Source: Sediminibacterium sp.
GTDB taxonomy: Bacteria > Bacteroidota > Bacteroidia > Chitinophagales > Chitinophagaceae
Length of the DNA stretch: 47,304 bases
Reading direction: 5' to 3'
Assembly (NCBI GenBank): GCA_030158665.1
Contig: JAOASM010000021.1
Span: forward strand, 1 to 47,304
In this document: one piece after another, positions 24,627-33,677 of the stretch
How the letters are laid out: the number at the start of each line of letters is the position of its first letter
How positions within the stretch are numbered: the first letter of the stretch is position 1
The notes under the pieces: generated by a model
What the model was told of the DNA's origin: nothing
The model's input: the letters and a program-made list of their open reading frames with translations, nothing else
The model's database searches: none
Translations under genes and position numbers: made by a program

Positions 24627-25406
24627 TTATCTGATTTTTTCTGTGACACCTAAACTAAACAAAGCAAAATCGTATTTCACTGGGTCCTTAGGATCTAAAG
24701 TTCGGCAATAATTGGTTAATTCTACAGCAGTTTGCCAATCTATTTGCGGACGGGATATAAGTCCAAAAGTTTTAGCCACCCTTGCTACGTGCACATCAAT
24801 TGGGATGATTAAATCTGCTGGCGAAATGCTCTTCCATAAGCCAAAATCAACACCAGTATGGTCTTTGCGCACCATCCATCGTAAAAACATATTCAGTCTT
24901 TTACAAGTAGATCCATTTTCTGGGGAGGCAATATGTTTTTTAGTTCGATGCGGCGCATCAGCTAATGAAAAAAAGTAATGTTTAAAATGCACAAGACCAG
25001 CTTCTACTGATGTTATTTTTTTTCCTGATCGCTGGTCTGTGAAAAAAGCGGTCTCTAGACTTTTTTGTGTAGCATAATGTTGTTTAAAAAATGCCATGCA
25101 ATACAATAAATCGGTATCATTGAATGTACGGTGCGTAAACCCTAGTAATTTTTTTAGCTCTTTTTCTTGGTGTTGTGTGCAAAATTCAAAAGGAGCGTTG
25201 TCCATTCTGGCAAGCAACTCCTTACTTTTTTGAATAATCGTGGTACGATTGCCCCAGGCAAAGATGGCAGCAAAAAAAGCAGCAAGTTCAATGTCTTGCT
25301 GCTTTGTAAACAAATGGGGTATACTAATTGGATCTTTTTCAATAAAGTCAATATGGTTGTATTGCTTTACTTTTTGATCTAGTAATTGTTGTATTGCTGG
25401 GTTCAT
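24627..25406 (-). CDS. TIGR02757 family protein (DUF2400)
   Basis: A 259-residue protein of a conserved family of unknown function. Recognised from the overall layout: DFIEKDPISIPHLF, AAFFAAIFAWGNRTTIIQKS, RLNMFLRWMVRKD, LIIPIDVHVARVAKTFGL, and PVKYDFALFSLGV. The Asp-His-Val segment near 205-215 is reminiscent of helix-hairpin-helix DNA glycosylases, so a DNA-repair link is possible but unproven. Its start codon overlaps the last base of the upstream gene's stop (TAATG). Confidence 0.85.
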   Translation of the reverse strand: MNPAIQQLLDQKVKQYNHIDFIEKDPISIPHLFTKQQDIELAAFFAAIFAWGNRTTIIQKSKELLARMDNAPFEFCTQHQEKELKKLLGFTHRTFNDTDLLYCMAFFKQHYATQKSLETAFFTDQRSGKKITSVEAGLVHFKHYFFSLADAPHRTKKHIASPENGSTCKRLNMFLRWMVRKDHTGVDFGLWKSISPADLIIPIDVHVARVAKTFGLISRPQIDWQTAVELTNYCRTLDPKDPVKYDFALFSLGVTEKIR

Positions 25407-26557
25407 TATCCAATGGCCTGTGCTAAATCTGCAATGATATCTTCTGCATCTTCTATCCCAACACTTAATCTAATTAATCCGTCCGCTAGTCCATTGGCAA
25501 TTCTTTGCTCACGTGGAATAGAAGCATGGGTCATGCTTGCAGGATGGTTGATTAAGGACTCAACGCCGCCTAAACTTTCTGCAAGGGAGAATATTTTAGT
25601 GCTTGACAATACTTTTGTTGCCGCCGCAACGCTATCGTCCTTTAATGTAAAGCTCATCATGCCGCCAAAACCACGCATTTGTTTTTTTGCAATATCGTGA
25701 TTAGGATGGTCAGAAAATCCACACCAGTATACTTTTGCTACTTTTGGGTGTTGACGTAAATAGGCTGCTACTTTTTCGCCATTCTCACAATGTCTTTGCA
25801 TTCTTACATGCAATGTTTTAATCCCTCTTAAGACTAAAAAACAATCCTGTGGTCCTGGAACTGCACCTGTACTTTTTTGAATAAAATACAATTGGTCTCT
25901 AAGTGTTTCATCATTCATCATTAAACAACCTTGAATCACATCGCTATGTCCTCCTAAATATTTTGTAGCAGAATGCATCACAATAGTTGCACCTTGATCT
26001 AATGGGTTTTGCAAATATGGAGAAGCAAAGGTATTGTCCACACAAACAATACAGTTGTGTTTTTTACCAATTGTTGATACCGCTTCGATATCTGTAATAT
26101 TCATCAATGGGTTAGTAGGAGTTTCTACCCAAATCAATTTTGTTTTTGCAGTCATGGCATTGGCTACATTGTCTGCATTCGAGGTATCAACATAAGTAAA
26201 TTTAATACCCATCTTCTCGTGTACTTTAGAGAACAAACGGAAAGAACCTCCGTACATATCATGGGCAGCAATCACTTCGTCTCCTGGAACCAATAAACGC
26301 ATCACTGCATCGGTTGCTGCTACACCACTTGCAAATGCCAAACCATATTTTCCATTTTCAATCACAGCAAATGCTTCTTCTAAAGCAAAGCGTGTTGGGT
26401 TTTGGCTTCTTGCATACTCATAGCCCTGATGCACGCCAGGAGCGGATTGTACGTAAGTAGAAGTTTGATAAATGGGTGTCATGATGGCGCCCGTACTTGG
26501 ATCTGGATATGCTCCAGCATGGATAAATTTTGTACCTAAATGTTGTGTATTGCTCAT
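25406..26557 (-). CDS. Cystathionine gamma-synthase/gamma-lyase family PLP enzyme
   Basis: A 383-residue trans-sulfuration enzyme. It shows YEYARSQNPTR near the N-terminus, ASGVAATDAVMRLL, the PLP-stacking Tyr in HDMYGGSFRLF, CVDNTFASPYLQNPL, and the Schiff-base Lys in VMHSATKYLGGHSD; the C-terminal SLGGVESLINHPASMTHA is typical. Cystathionine gamma-synthase (metB) and gamma-lyase cannot be told apart with certainty. Methionine synthase genes at the end of the window make a methionine role reasonable. First gene of a small minus-strand operon with TIGR02757 and a hypothetical gene. Confidence 0.9.
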   Translation of the reverse strand: MSNTQHLGTKFIHAGAYPDPSTGAIMTPIYQTSTYVQSAPGVHQGYEYARSQNPTRFALEEAFAVIENGKYGLAFASGVAATDAVMRLLVPGDEVIAAHDMYGGSFRLFSKVHEKMGIKFTYVDTSNADNVANAMTAKTKLIWVETPTNPLMNITDIEAVSTIGKKHNCIVCVDNTFASPYLQNPLDQGATIVMHSATKYLGGHSDVIQGCLMMNDETLRDQLYFIQKSTGAVPGPQDCFLVLRGIKTLHVRMQRHCENGEKVAAYLRQHPKVAKVYWCGFSDHPNHDIAKKQMRGFGGMMSFTLKDDSVAAATKVLSSTKIFSLAESLGGVESLINHPASMTHASIPREQRIANGLADGLIRLSVGIEDAEDIIADLAQAIG

Positions 26558-26598
26558 GGGAAATATTTTATTATGTGATGTATAAAATGTGGTATAGT

Positions 26599-27261
26599 TT
26601 AAATGGTATTGCCTCTTTTAAACATGCGGTAAGAAAAAACAGAAGGGATGATGACCATGACCGCAATTGCCAACATAAAACCAATGAATCCAAATTTCAT
26701 CGGCAAGACCAATGTGACCAATGCTTGAAACAAGCCACCGTAGATCCAAATCTTTCCTGCCATTTGATGTGTTGCATTCCAATTGTCTACATTTTCTAAG
26801 GTCCATGGTAATTTAAATCCTACAAAATAGTTCTGCTTAAATTTTGGCATATACCAGCCAAGTCCTGCAAAGGACAACCCAACCAGTGGTAAAATCAATT
26901 TACCTATATTGATCTGGTCGGCATGGGTAGAAGTGTAGATGATGATAGTGCTTAAGCTACTTAAGAACGCCACTGTTATGATGGCGAAATTGCTATAAAG
27001 CGTATCATTTGCCTCATCGTATTTTTTAGGGTCGAATGATTTTAAATTGGTCATTAACACATAAATGAAAATACTCACTGCACCCATGATTCCAGGTCCT
27101 ATAAAGATACTAGATGGTCCACCCCAAGCGTCTGCCTTCCCCTCAATGTTAAAATGGGTCGGTATTTGACTTGGTAATTGAGGGTAGATTAACGCACTAT
27201 AGATAAAAGGCGTGATGATTAAAAGGGCTACCAACCAAGGGCCATATTTTTTTGTATTCAT
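26599..27261 (-). CDS. SdpI-like integral membrane protein
   Basis: A 220-residue protein with six likely membrane spans. The N-terminal DUF1648-type part contains YPQLPSQIPTHFNIEGKADAWGG, followed by the SdpI region with KFKQNYFVGFKLPWTLEN and WNATHQMAGKIWI. In Bacillus subtilis SdpI protects against the secreted toxin SdpC and takes part in signalling. No SdpC-like partner is visible here, so it is probably a stand-alone member of unknown role. Confidence 0.85.
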   Translation of the reverse strand: MNTKKYGPWLVALLIITPFIYSALIYPQLPSQIPTHFNIEGKADAWGGPSSIFIGPGIMGAVSIFIYVLMTNLKSFDPKKYDEANDTLYSNFAIITVAFLSSLSTIIIYTSTHADQINIGKLILPLVGLSFAGLGWYMPKFKQNYFVGFKLPWTLENVDNWNATHQMAGKIWIYGGLFQALVTLVLPMKFGFIGFMLAIAVMVIIPSVFSYRMFKRGNTI

Positions 27262-27344
27262 GTCAAGGAATTTGATCCTACAAGGTACTAAATTTTGACT
27301 TTTGGCGCGTTTTATATGAATTGGGCAAATCTGCTAAAAAAAAT

Positions 27345-27352
27345 TACTTTTG
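27345..27352 (+). promoter_or_regulatory. Bacteroidota -7 box for the deoxyhypusine synthase-like gene
   Basis: TACTTTTG matches TAnnTTTG exactly and lies 16 bases before ATG 27369, predicting a leader of about ten bases. This also argues that the longer frame starting at 27321 is not used. Confidence 0.55.
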
Positions 27353-27368
27353 CATCAAATCAATCGAC

Positions 27369-28343
27369 ATGAGTAAAGGACCGATTTCACAGTTTATAGA
27401 GCACCATTATCGACATTTTAATGCTGCCGCTTTAGTAGATGCTGCTAAAGGTTATGAAACCCATTTATTAGAAGGGGGCAAGATGTTAGTGAGTTTGGCG
27501 GGTGCCATGAGTACTGCCGAGTTAGGAATCAGCTTAGCGGAGATGATCCGTCAAGACAAGATTGCTATTATTAGCTGTACAGGTGCCAACTTAGAAGAAG
27601 ATGTGATGAACCTTGTAGCGCATAGTCACTACAAGCGTGTACCTAACTATAGAGACTTAACCCCACAGGATGAGTGGGATTTATTAGAGAACCATTACAA
27701 TCGTGTAACTGATACTTGTATTCCAGAAGAGGAAGCATTTAGAAGATTACAAAAGCATATCGTTAAGTTCTGGAAAGAAGCAGAAGCAAAAGGCGAGCGT
27801 TATTTCCCACATGAATTCTTATACCAAGTGGTATTGAGTGGCGAGTTAGAACAATATTATGAAATTGACCCTAAGGATAGCTGGATTGTAGCGGCTGCTA
27901 AAAAGAATATTCCTATTGTTGTACCAGGATGGGAGGACAGTACCACTGGAAATATCTTTGCTAGTTATGTGATCAAGAATGAATTGAAAGCATCTACTGT
28001 TAAAAATGGTATCGAATACATGATTTATTTAACAGAATGGTATAGAGCAAATAGTGGTGGCAAGGGTGTAGGTTTCTTCCAAGTGGGTGGAGGTATCGCC
28101 GGTGATTTCCCTATCTGTGTGGTACCAATGATGTACCAAGATCTTGAATGGCATGATGTGCCTTTCTGGAGCTATTTCTGTCAAATCAGTGATAGTACCA
28201 CATCTTATGGATCCTACTCTGGTGCGGTTCCTAATGAAAAAATTACCTGGGGTAAATTAGATATTCATACGCCTAAGTTTATTGTAGAGAGTGATGCTAC
28301 GATTGTCGTGCCATTGATTTTCTCTTATATTTTAGGACAATAG
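27369..28343 (+). CDS. Deoxyhypusine synthase-family protein
   Basis: A 324-residue protein with the deoxyhypusine synthase fold: LVSLAGAMSTAELGISLAEM, ISCTGANLEEDVMNLVAHSHY (NAD binding), VVPGWEDSTTGNIFAS, and GGKGVGFFQVGGGIAGDFPI, the segment that contains the catalytic Lys in eukaryotic enzymes. Bacteria lack eIF5A, so bacterial members probably transfer the aminobutyl group of spermidine to another amine, as homospermidine synthases do. ATG 27369 is chosen by the -7 box and MSKGPISQFIEHHY. Three hairpins follow it. Confidence 0.88.
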   Translation: MSKGPISQFIEHHYRHFNAAALVDAAKGYETHLLEGGKMLVSLAGAMSTAELGISLAEMIRQDKIAIISCTGANLEEDVMNLVAHSHYKRVPNYRDLTPQDEWDLLENHYNRVTDTCIPEEEAFRRLQKHIVKFWKEAEAKGERYFPHEFLYQVVLSGELEQYYEIDPKDSWIVAAAKKNIPIVVPGWEDSTTGNIFASYVIKNELKASTVKNGIEYMIYLTEWYRANSGGKGVGFFQVGGGIAGDFPICVVPMMYQDLEWHDVPFWSYFCQISDSTTSYGSYSGAVPNEKITWGKLDIHTPKFIVESDATIVVPLIFSYILGQ

Positions 28344-28388
28344 AAATAAATTAGCCCTTCACAAAATGTAAGGGCTAATTTATTTCAC
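28344..28388 (+). terminator. Terminator after the deoxyhypusine synthase-like gene
   Basis: Perfect 16-bp stem (28344-28359 with 28370-28385) around TCACAAAATG. It starts at the stop codon region. Confidence 0.8.
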
Positions 28389-28402
28389 TCTAATGATTTT
28401 TT

Positions 28403-28438
28403 CGGCACCCCCCATAAACGAGGGTGCCGATTTTGTTT
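28403..28438. terminator. Second hairpin in the convergent intergenic region
   Basis: CGGCACCC (28403-28410) pairs with GGGTGCCG (28422-28429), followed by ATTTTGTTTT and preceded by T6. GC-rich and terminator-like on the plus strand. Confidence 0.6.
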
Positions 28439-28441
28439 TAC

Positions 28442-28476
28442 AAAAATGCCCCTTAGCAATAAGGGGCATTTTTTAT
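28442..28476. terminator. Third hairpin, likely terminator of the M28 peptidase gene
   Basis: Perfect 14-bp stem AAAAATGCCCCTTA with its complement around a GCAA tetraloop, flanked by T-runs on both strands. It lies just after the peptidase stop and can act bidirectionally. Confidence 0.75.
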
Positions 28477-28492
28477 GCAGTTGTTTATGGAA

Positions 28493-29947
28493 CTATCTTG
28501 TCGCTGGCATGTTTAATGGCATGTCGCGCTTTAACATATCTTCTCTTGTAGCCATTTCCCAAGCAGTTTCAAAAATGATTCTTGCTCTTTTTTCCATTAG
28601 ATCAAAATTGATTTTCTCTACTCTGTCTGTTGGTTTATGGTAGTCTGCGTGTGTTCCGTTGAAGTAAAAAATAACTGGAACGCCTTTTGCTGCAAAATTA
28701 TAATGGTCGCTTCTGTAATAAAAACGATTTGGATCTTTAGGATCGTTGAATCTTCTATCCAATTCCATATTGTAATTTTTATTCACCTTATCTGTGATCG
28801 GTTGCAAATCGCTACTTAATTTATCTTCTCCAATCACATAGACATAGTTCATTGAATCGCCTTTGTAAGTTGGGTCTATACGACCAATCATGTCAATGTT
28901 TAAATCGGCAGTGGTTTTTTCCATTGGGAAAATTGGGTGTTCGCCATAATACTTAGAGCCTAACAATCCTTTTTCTTCTCCTGATACGTTCATGAAAACG
29001 ATATTTCTTTTTGGACTAAATCCTTTTTTTCTTGCTTGTGTAAATGCTTCAGCAATCGCTAAAACACCTGTAGTGCCTGATCCATCATCATCTGCGCCAT
29101 AGTAGATGACACCATTCTTAATCCCTTCGTGGTCATAGTGACTAGTAATGAATAAGTACTCATCTGATTTTTCTTTACTTGGCATGTACGCAATAACGTT
29201 AGCGCTTGGTACCGTTGTATTTGTTCTGTCAGAACTCCATTCAATGGCTGCAGTGTATTTTCCAATGGGCAATTCTTCAAATTCTTTATCGCTGAATTCT
29301 TTTGTACCACCTAATAAAGCCGCACCAACAGTTTTATTCACTGTCATGCTTACAAATGTATTGGTGTTGGCAGCAAAAGCCAAACGTCCAGTCAAGCTAC
29401 TTGGCATTGTAGGCGCATTTTTTGCAACATGAATGATACCAATCGCACCTAATTTTTGTGCTGCCATAGTTTCCATCATCGGTCTTTCTTTACCTTCTGT
29501 GCTGATTAATAACTTGCCTCTAACATCTAAAGTTGACTTATCATTAAAATCTGCACCTACATAAAACACATCGCTGCTCACAAATTGTTTTTGTGGTGCA
29601 GCAGCTGCGCTGATCCAAAAGTCTTTATCCAAAGTATAGCTTGCGCCGTTTACTTTTAAGCTGCTTGTAGTTACCTTATCTTGAAATAAGCTAAAAGGCA
29701 TTCTGTAGGATCCAGCATTGCCGGGTGTTAGGTTCATTTGCTTATACTGGCTCACTAAATAGCTAGCCGCTTTTCTTTCTCCTTCTGTTCCTGTTTCTCT
29801 ACCTTGCATTTCTTCTCCAGCAATAATGCTAAGGTGTTTTTTTAAGCCTGCGGCTGTAATGGTTTTTGCTGCAGTTGTGGCATCAATGGTTTGTGCATTC
29901 ACAAATCCGATACTCAAACTTAGCAGTACAATGAAAATTTTACGCAT
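28493..29947 (-). CDS. Secreted M28 family metallopeptidase
   Basis: A 484-residue zinc aminopeptidase with signal peptide (MRKIFIVLLSLSIGFVNAQ). A PA-like insert lies around 130-230 (VRGKLLISTEGKE). The M28 two-zinc site is complete: HYDHEG, GADDDGSGTTGVL (bridging Asp), GEEKGLLGS (catalytic and ligand Glu), LNIDMIGR (Asp) and RSDHYNFAAKGVPVIFY (His). It would degrade peptides in the periplasm or outside. It is the last gene of a possible minus-strand unit after tatC and rpiB, 60 bases from rpiB. Confidence 0.93.
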   Translation of the reverse strand: MRKIFIVLLSLSIGFVNAQTIDATTAAKTITAAGLKKHLSIIAGEEMQGRETGTEGERKAASYLVSQYKQMNLTPGNAGSYRMPFSLFQDKVTTSSLKVNGASYTLDKDFWISAAAAPQKQFVSSDVFYVGADFNDKSTLDVRGKLLISTEGKERPMMETMAAQKLGAIGIIHVAKNAPTMPSSLTGRLAFAANTNTFVSMTVNKTVGAALLGGTKEFSDKEFEELPIGKYTAAIEWSSDRTNTTVPSANVIAYMPSKEKSDEYLFITSHYDHEGIKNGVIYYGADDDGSGTTGVLAIAEAFTQARKKGFSPKRNIVFMNVSGEEKGLLGSKYYGEHPIFPMEKTTADLNIDMIGRIDPTYKGDSMNYVYVIGEDKLSSDLQPITDKVNKNYNMELDRRFNDPKDPNRFYYRSDHYNFAAKGVPVIFYFNGTHADYHKPTDRVEKINFDLMEKRARIIFETAWEMATREDMLKRDMPLNMPATR

Positions 29948-30007
29948 GTTGATTTATTTTAAATGAAAATAGTTGGTTAAAAATTGGTTGATGATGGCGG
30001 GGTTATT

Positions 30008-30463
30008 TTATGAGCAACTGATCTTGTCCACTCTTCCTTGATGTCTACCACCTTCAAAGGCAGTGGTCATGAAGGCGTCAATCATTTCAATAGCAGATTC
30101 AATACTCACGAATCTTGCAGGTACACAGATCATATTGGCGTCGTTGTGTAGTCTTGTTAATTGAGCAATCTCAGGTAACCAGCACAAGCCTGCTCTAACG
30201 CCTGCATGTTTATTGGCTGTAATGGCTACGCCATTCGCTGAGCCGCAAAATAAAATACCAAATGCAGCTTCTCCTGTTTCAACACTAGCAGCTGTAGGAT
30301 GCGCGAAGTCTGGATAATCCACAGAATCAGTAGTATAGGTGCCAAAGTCTTTTACTTGGTAACCTTTCTTTTCTAGCCAATCTTTTACTTCTTGTTTGTA
30401 AGCTACTCCAGCGTGATCTGCACCCATTGCGATGGGTTTAGAAGGATCAAAAACATAAGCCAT
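30008..30463 (-). CDS. rpiB: Ribose 5-phosphate isomerase B
   Basis: Interconverts ribose 5-phosphate and ribulose 5-phosphate in the pentose phosphate pathway. The 151-residue protein has AMGADHAGVAYKQ at the N-terminus, DFGTYTTDSVDYPDFA, and GILFCGSANGVAITANKHAGVRAGLC, which includes the catalytic Cys and the anion hole. Some RpiB relatives isomerise allose or galactose phosphates. It is 27 bases after tatC. Confidence 0.93.
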   Translation of the reverse strand: MAYVFDPSKPIAMGADHAGVAYKQEVKDWLEKKGYQVKDFGTYTTDSVDYPDFAHPTAASVETGEAAFGILFCGSANGVAITANKHAGVRAGLCWLPEIAQLTRLHNDANMICVPARFVSIESAIEMIDAFMTTAFEGGRHQGRVDKISCS

Positions 30464-30490
30464 ATGAATCGATTTTAATTTGTTTTCAAC

Positions 30491-31342
30491 TTACTCCCAT
30501 TCTTCTTCTGCCTTCTTCACGCTTTTATACGCCCATCTAGACACAATAATACTTAATTCAAATAAAGAATATAATGGAATGAAGACGAGTAACTGGCTAT
30601 ACCAATCTGGGCTGGGTGTAATGAATGCAGCAATAACCAAAATAACGACTGCAGCATATTTACGTACCCCACTTAAAAACTTAGGGGTGACCATGCCAAT
30701 TTTAGTCAATAAAAAGGCCAATACAGGTAATTCAAATGCAATACCACAACCCAATATGAGATTGGTTAAATTATCCAAATAATCTGCAAAAGTAGGGATG
30801 GTGGTAATGACATTTTTGGTGCCTAATTGGAAGCTCGCCAAGAAATTAAAAGTGAAAGGGCCTAGTATAAAGAAACCAAAGGCGGCACCTAAGAAGAAAA
30901 AGAAAGACACCCAAAAGATCATAAATCTTGTGTTCCTTAATTCATTCTCTTTTAATGCTGGTTTGATGAAAGACCAAAATTGATAAAATATAAAAGGAAA
31001 TGCTGCAATGATACCACCTACGATAGCCATGCTGATACTACTTAAGAACTGCCCACCAAATGTGGTACTTTGCATCGTTACTTTTACAGCAGGCATACAT
31101 AAGGCTTCGCCCAAATGTGCCCAATGGCTGAACTCGCAAAAAAGTCTATAGGTAATGAAATCGGGCTGTATGGGTCCAGTAATGATATTATCCATCACCC
31201 AGTCGCGCTTAATAAAAATAACTAGTGCCATCACCAAAATTGCTGCTGCAGATCGAACAATGGTACCTCTTAATACTTCGAGATGATCGATAAAGGACAT
31301 CTCGGAACCATCTTCTGAATTTAAACGATTAAATAACGCCAT
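30491..31342 (-). CDS. tatC: Sec-independent protein translocase TatC
   Basis: Central Tat receptor that binds twin-arginine signal peptides. The 283-residue protein has six predicted membrane spans, the N-terminal MSFIDHLEVLRGTIVRSAA (conserved HLEELR-like motif), FEFWSFIKPAL-like FYQFWSFIKPALKENE, and a C-terminal AAVVILVIAAFITPSPD. Several predicted Tat substrates lie elsewhere in the window. TatA/B genes are not in the window. Confidence 0.94.
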   Translation of the reverse strand: MALFNRLNSEDGSEMSFIDHLEVLRGTIVRSAAAILVMALVIFIKRDWVMDNIITGPIQPDFITYRLFCEFSHWAHLGEALCMPAVKVTMQSTTFGGQFLSSISMAIVGGIIAAFPFIFYQFWSFIKPALKENELRNTRFMIFWVSFFFFLGAAFGFFILGPFTFNFLASFQLGTKNVITTIPTFADYLDNLTNLILGCGIAFELPVLAFLLTKIGMVTPKFLSGVRKYAAVVILVIAAFITPSPDWYSQLLVFIPLYSLFELSIIVSRWAYKSVKKAEEEWE

Positions 31343-31413
31343 GGATTGAATGGAATGAAGCCTAAAGTTAAGGCTTCTAAGGGAAAATGCGGGCGTAAAA
31401 CTAAAAAATAGTA

Positions 31414-32649
31414 TTAGTGGATAGTGAGCTTCACTTTCTCGATTCTGGTGTCGCTTACCATCAATATTTCAGCATCAAAATGACTCAAATGGATGACTTC
31501 ACGCACTTTAGGAATGGTTTCGTGTTTATGGATGAGATAGCCACTTAAAGTCTCTGCGCTGTCTGCAGCAAAGTCGATACCATATTTTTCATAGAGGTAG
31601 TCCAATTCTAATCTGCCACTGAAAATGTACTCATTGGCTGAAATCTTCTTTTCTAAAAATTCTTGTTCATCATACTCATCATTGATCTCTCCAAAGATCT
31701 CTTCTAATACATCTTCCATTGTCACGATGCCTGCTGTTCCACCAAATTCGTCCACTACCCAAGCAATACTCTTTCTTTTTTTAGAGAATAAATTGATTAA
31801 GTCGGCAGCATTCATACTCTCGGTAACCAATAAGATAGGATGTAATATGGCTTTAATGTCCTTTGGTTTTTTAAACAAATCCAATTGGTGGATATAACCT
31901 ACAATATTGTCTAGGGTGTCGTTGTAGACAATCAGTTTGCTTAATTTGGTTTCAATGAACAGTGACTTTACCTCATCTAAGGGTGTTTGTAATTCTACAC
32001 CTATAATTTCAGTTCTTGGTACCAAACATTTTCTCACTTTGATATCAGGTAAGCTCAATGCGTTTTCAAATAAATCTGTATTCAGTTCTTGTTGTTCTTG
32101 ATGCGCGTTGGTTTGTTGTACAAAATGTGCTAAATCTACTTTAGTAAATGCTTCTTTTTTATAGACCATCTTCACCTGCAACAAATTACTTAATACCCAT
32201 TGTGCCGTATTGACTAAAATAACGGTAAGTGGTTTGAATAAGATATGAAAGAATTGTGCAATAGGTGCAAATGTATTGATCAATGCAGCTGCTCTTGCCT
32301 TAAAGATGGCTTTAGGCACGAGTTCTCCAATGAATAAGATAACGAGTGTAGAAACCAATGTATTGCCAAATAAAATTGCACCATCCCCTAAGCCAAGCTT
32401 GCTCCAGATATGCGTATGCAATAGTTCTTCAAATAAAATACCAAAAACAACTAAGGAAATATTGAGCCCTATTAAACAGGTGCCAATAAATTGTGTTGGT
32501 GCTTCAAGAAAACCTGCAATGATTTTACCAGATCGACTTCCTTGTTTTTTCTTTAATTCCAAACTAAGACGGTTGGCACTTACAAAGCCAATTTCATAAC
32601 CAGAGAAAAAACCAATTAAAATGATAGATGCAACGATGGCGAAAATCAT
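31414..32649 (-). CDS. CorC/HlyC-like membrane protein (CNNM domain, CBS pair)
   Basis: A 411-residue protein with the usual order: CNNM/DUF21 transmembrane domain (about 1-180; GFFSGYEIGFVSANRLSLELKKKQGS, LIGLNISLVVFG), a pair of CBS domains (about 200-330; VPRTEIIGVEL, WVVDEFGGTAGIVTMEDVLEEIFGEI) and a C-terminal CorC_HlyC domain (about 340-411). The family is linked to magnesium or cobalt efflux and is often labelled hemolysin. It is not a toxin. It is 28 bases after the aldo/keto reductase gene. Confidence 0.92.
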   Translation of the reverse strand: MIFAIVASIILIGFFSGYEIGFVSANRLSLELKKKQGSRSGKIIAGFLEAPTQFIGTCLIGLNISLVVFGILFEELLHTHIWSKLGLGDGAILFGNTLVSTLVILFIGELVPKAIFKARAAALINTFAPIAQFFHILFKPLTVILVNTAQWVLSNLLQVKMVYKKEAFTKVDLAHFVQQTNAHQEQQELNTDLFENALSLPDIKVRKCLVPRTEIIGVELQTPLDEVKSLFIETKLSKLIVYNDTLDNIVGYIHQLDLFKKPKDIKAILHPILLVTESMNAADLINLFSKKRKSIAWVVDEFGGTAGIVTMEDVLEEIFGEINDEYDEQEFLEKKISANEYIFSGRLELDYLYEKYGIDFAADSAETLSGYLIHKHETIPKVREVIHLSHFDAEILMVSDTRIEKVKLTIH

Positions 32650-32677
32650 ATTTTATTTTTAAGTGAGCAATACCTGT

Positions 32678-33667
32678 TTACCATTCTGGCAATACTGGTT
32701 TAGTTTCAATGATCCCTTCTATTTGTTCCATTATTTCAGGAGTCAATAGGGTAGCGGTTTCTAGCGCAGTTAAATTATCTAATAATTGTGCCTTGTTGGT
32801 AGCCCCTAATATAGCGGTAGATACATTTGGATTTTTAATACACCAAGCAATGCTTAAGGATGCTGTACTTACTTTCAAGGCTTTTGCTAAAGCGCCTAAT
32901 TGTTGTACTCTATTAATTTTATCTTGCATCAACCATTTATCTCTTAACCATTCAAAACCTTCAATCTCAAATCTTGATCCTTCTGGTATACCATCATTGT
33001 ATTTGCCTGTCAACAAACCAGCAGCCAAAGGACTCCAGATAGTGGTCCCCATGCCTACATTCTTGAAAATCTCTACAAATTCATTTTCCATTTTGTTGCG
33101 CTCAAATAGATTGTATTGTGGTTGTTCCATAGAAGGCCCAATTAATCTATATTTTTCTGCTACTCTATGCGCTTCCATAATTTCTACACCGCTCCACTCA
33201 CTGGTTCCCCAATACAAAATTTTTCCTTGTTGAATTAAGGTGTTCATAGTCTGAACCACTTCTTCGATAGGAGTGGATTTGTCAGGACGATGACAGAAGT
33301 ATAAATCTAGATAATCTGTTTGAAGTCTTTGCAATGCCTCATGACATGCTTCAGTTAAATGCTTTCTACTAAGTCCAGTTTGGTTAGGTTTATTGGCTTT
33401 GCCTCTCCAGCCGAAATAAGCTTTTGAAGACAAAACGATAGAGGTTCTATCCCATTTTTTTTGACTTAAAACTCGTCCCATCATTTTCTCACTTTCTCCT
33501 GCTGCATACACTTCGGCATTGTCAAAAAAGTTCACACCAGCATCATAAGCAATGCCCATTAATTCATCCGCAATACGGTCGTCTATTTGCTTATGGAAGG
33601 TCACCCAGCTTCCGAAACTCAATGTGCTTAATTGGAGTCCTGTTTTGCCCATTTTTCTATAGTCCAT
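32678..33667 (-). CDS. Aldo/keto reductase, Kv-beta-like
   Basis: NADPH-dependent carbonyl reductase (329 aa) of the branch that includes voltage-gated K+ channel beta subunits and YghZ. The catalytic tetrad is visible: Asp in VNFFDNAEVYAAGESEKMMG with the Tyr, Lys in VLSSKAYFGW, His in DLYFCHRPD. Cofactor-binding residues are in SPLAAGLLTGKYNDG and AILGATNKAQLLDNL. It is in a run of minus-strand genes after lptC. Confidence 0.92.
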   Translation of the reverse strand: MDYRKMGKTGLQLSTLSFGSWVTFHKQIDDRIADELMGIAYDAGVNFFDNAEVYAAGESEKMMGRVLSQKKWDRTSIVLSSKAYFGWRGKANKPNQTGLSRKHLTEACHEALQRLQTDYLDLYFCHRPDKSTPIEEVVQTMNTLIQQGKILYWGTSEWSGVEIMEAHRVAEKYRLIGPSMEQPQYNLFERNKMENEFVEIFKNVGMGTTIWSPLAAGLLTGKYNDGIPEGSRFEIEGFEWLRDKWLMQDKINRVQQLGALAKALKVSTASLSIAWCIKNPNVSTAILGATNKAQLLDNLTALETATLLTPEIMEQIEGIIETKPVLPEW

Positions 33668-33677
33668 CTGCTTTGTT

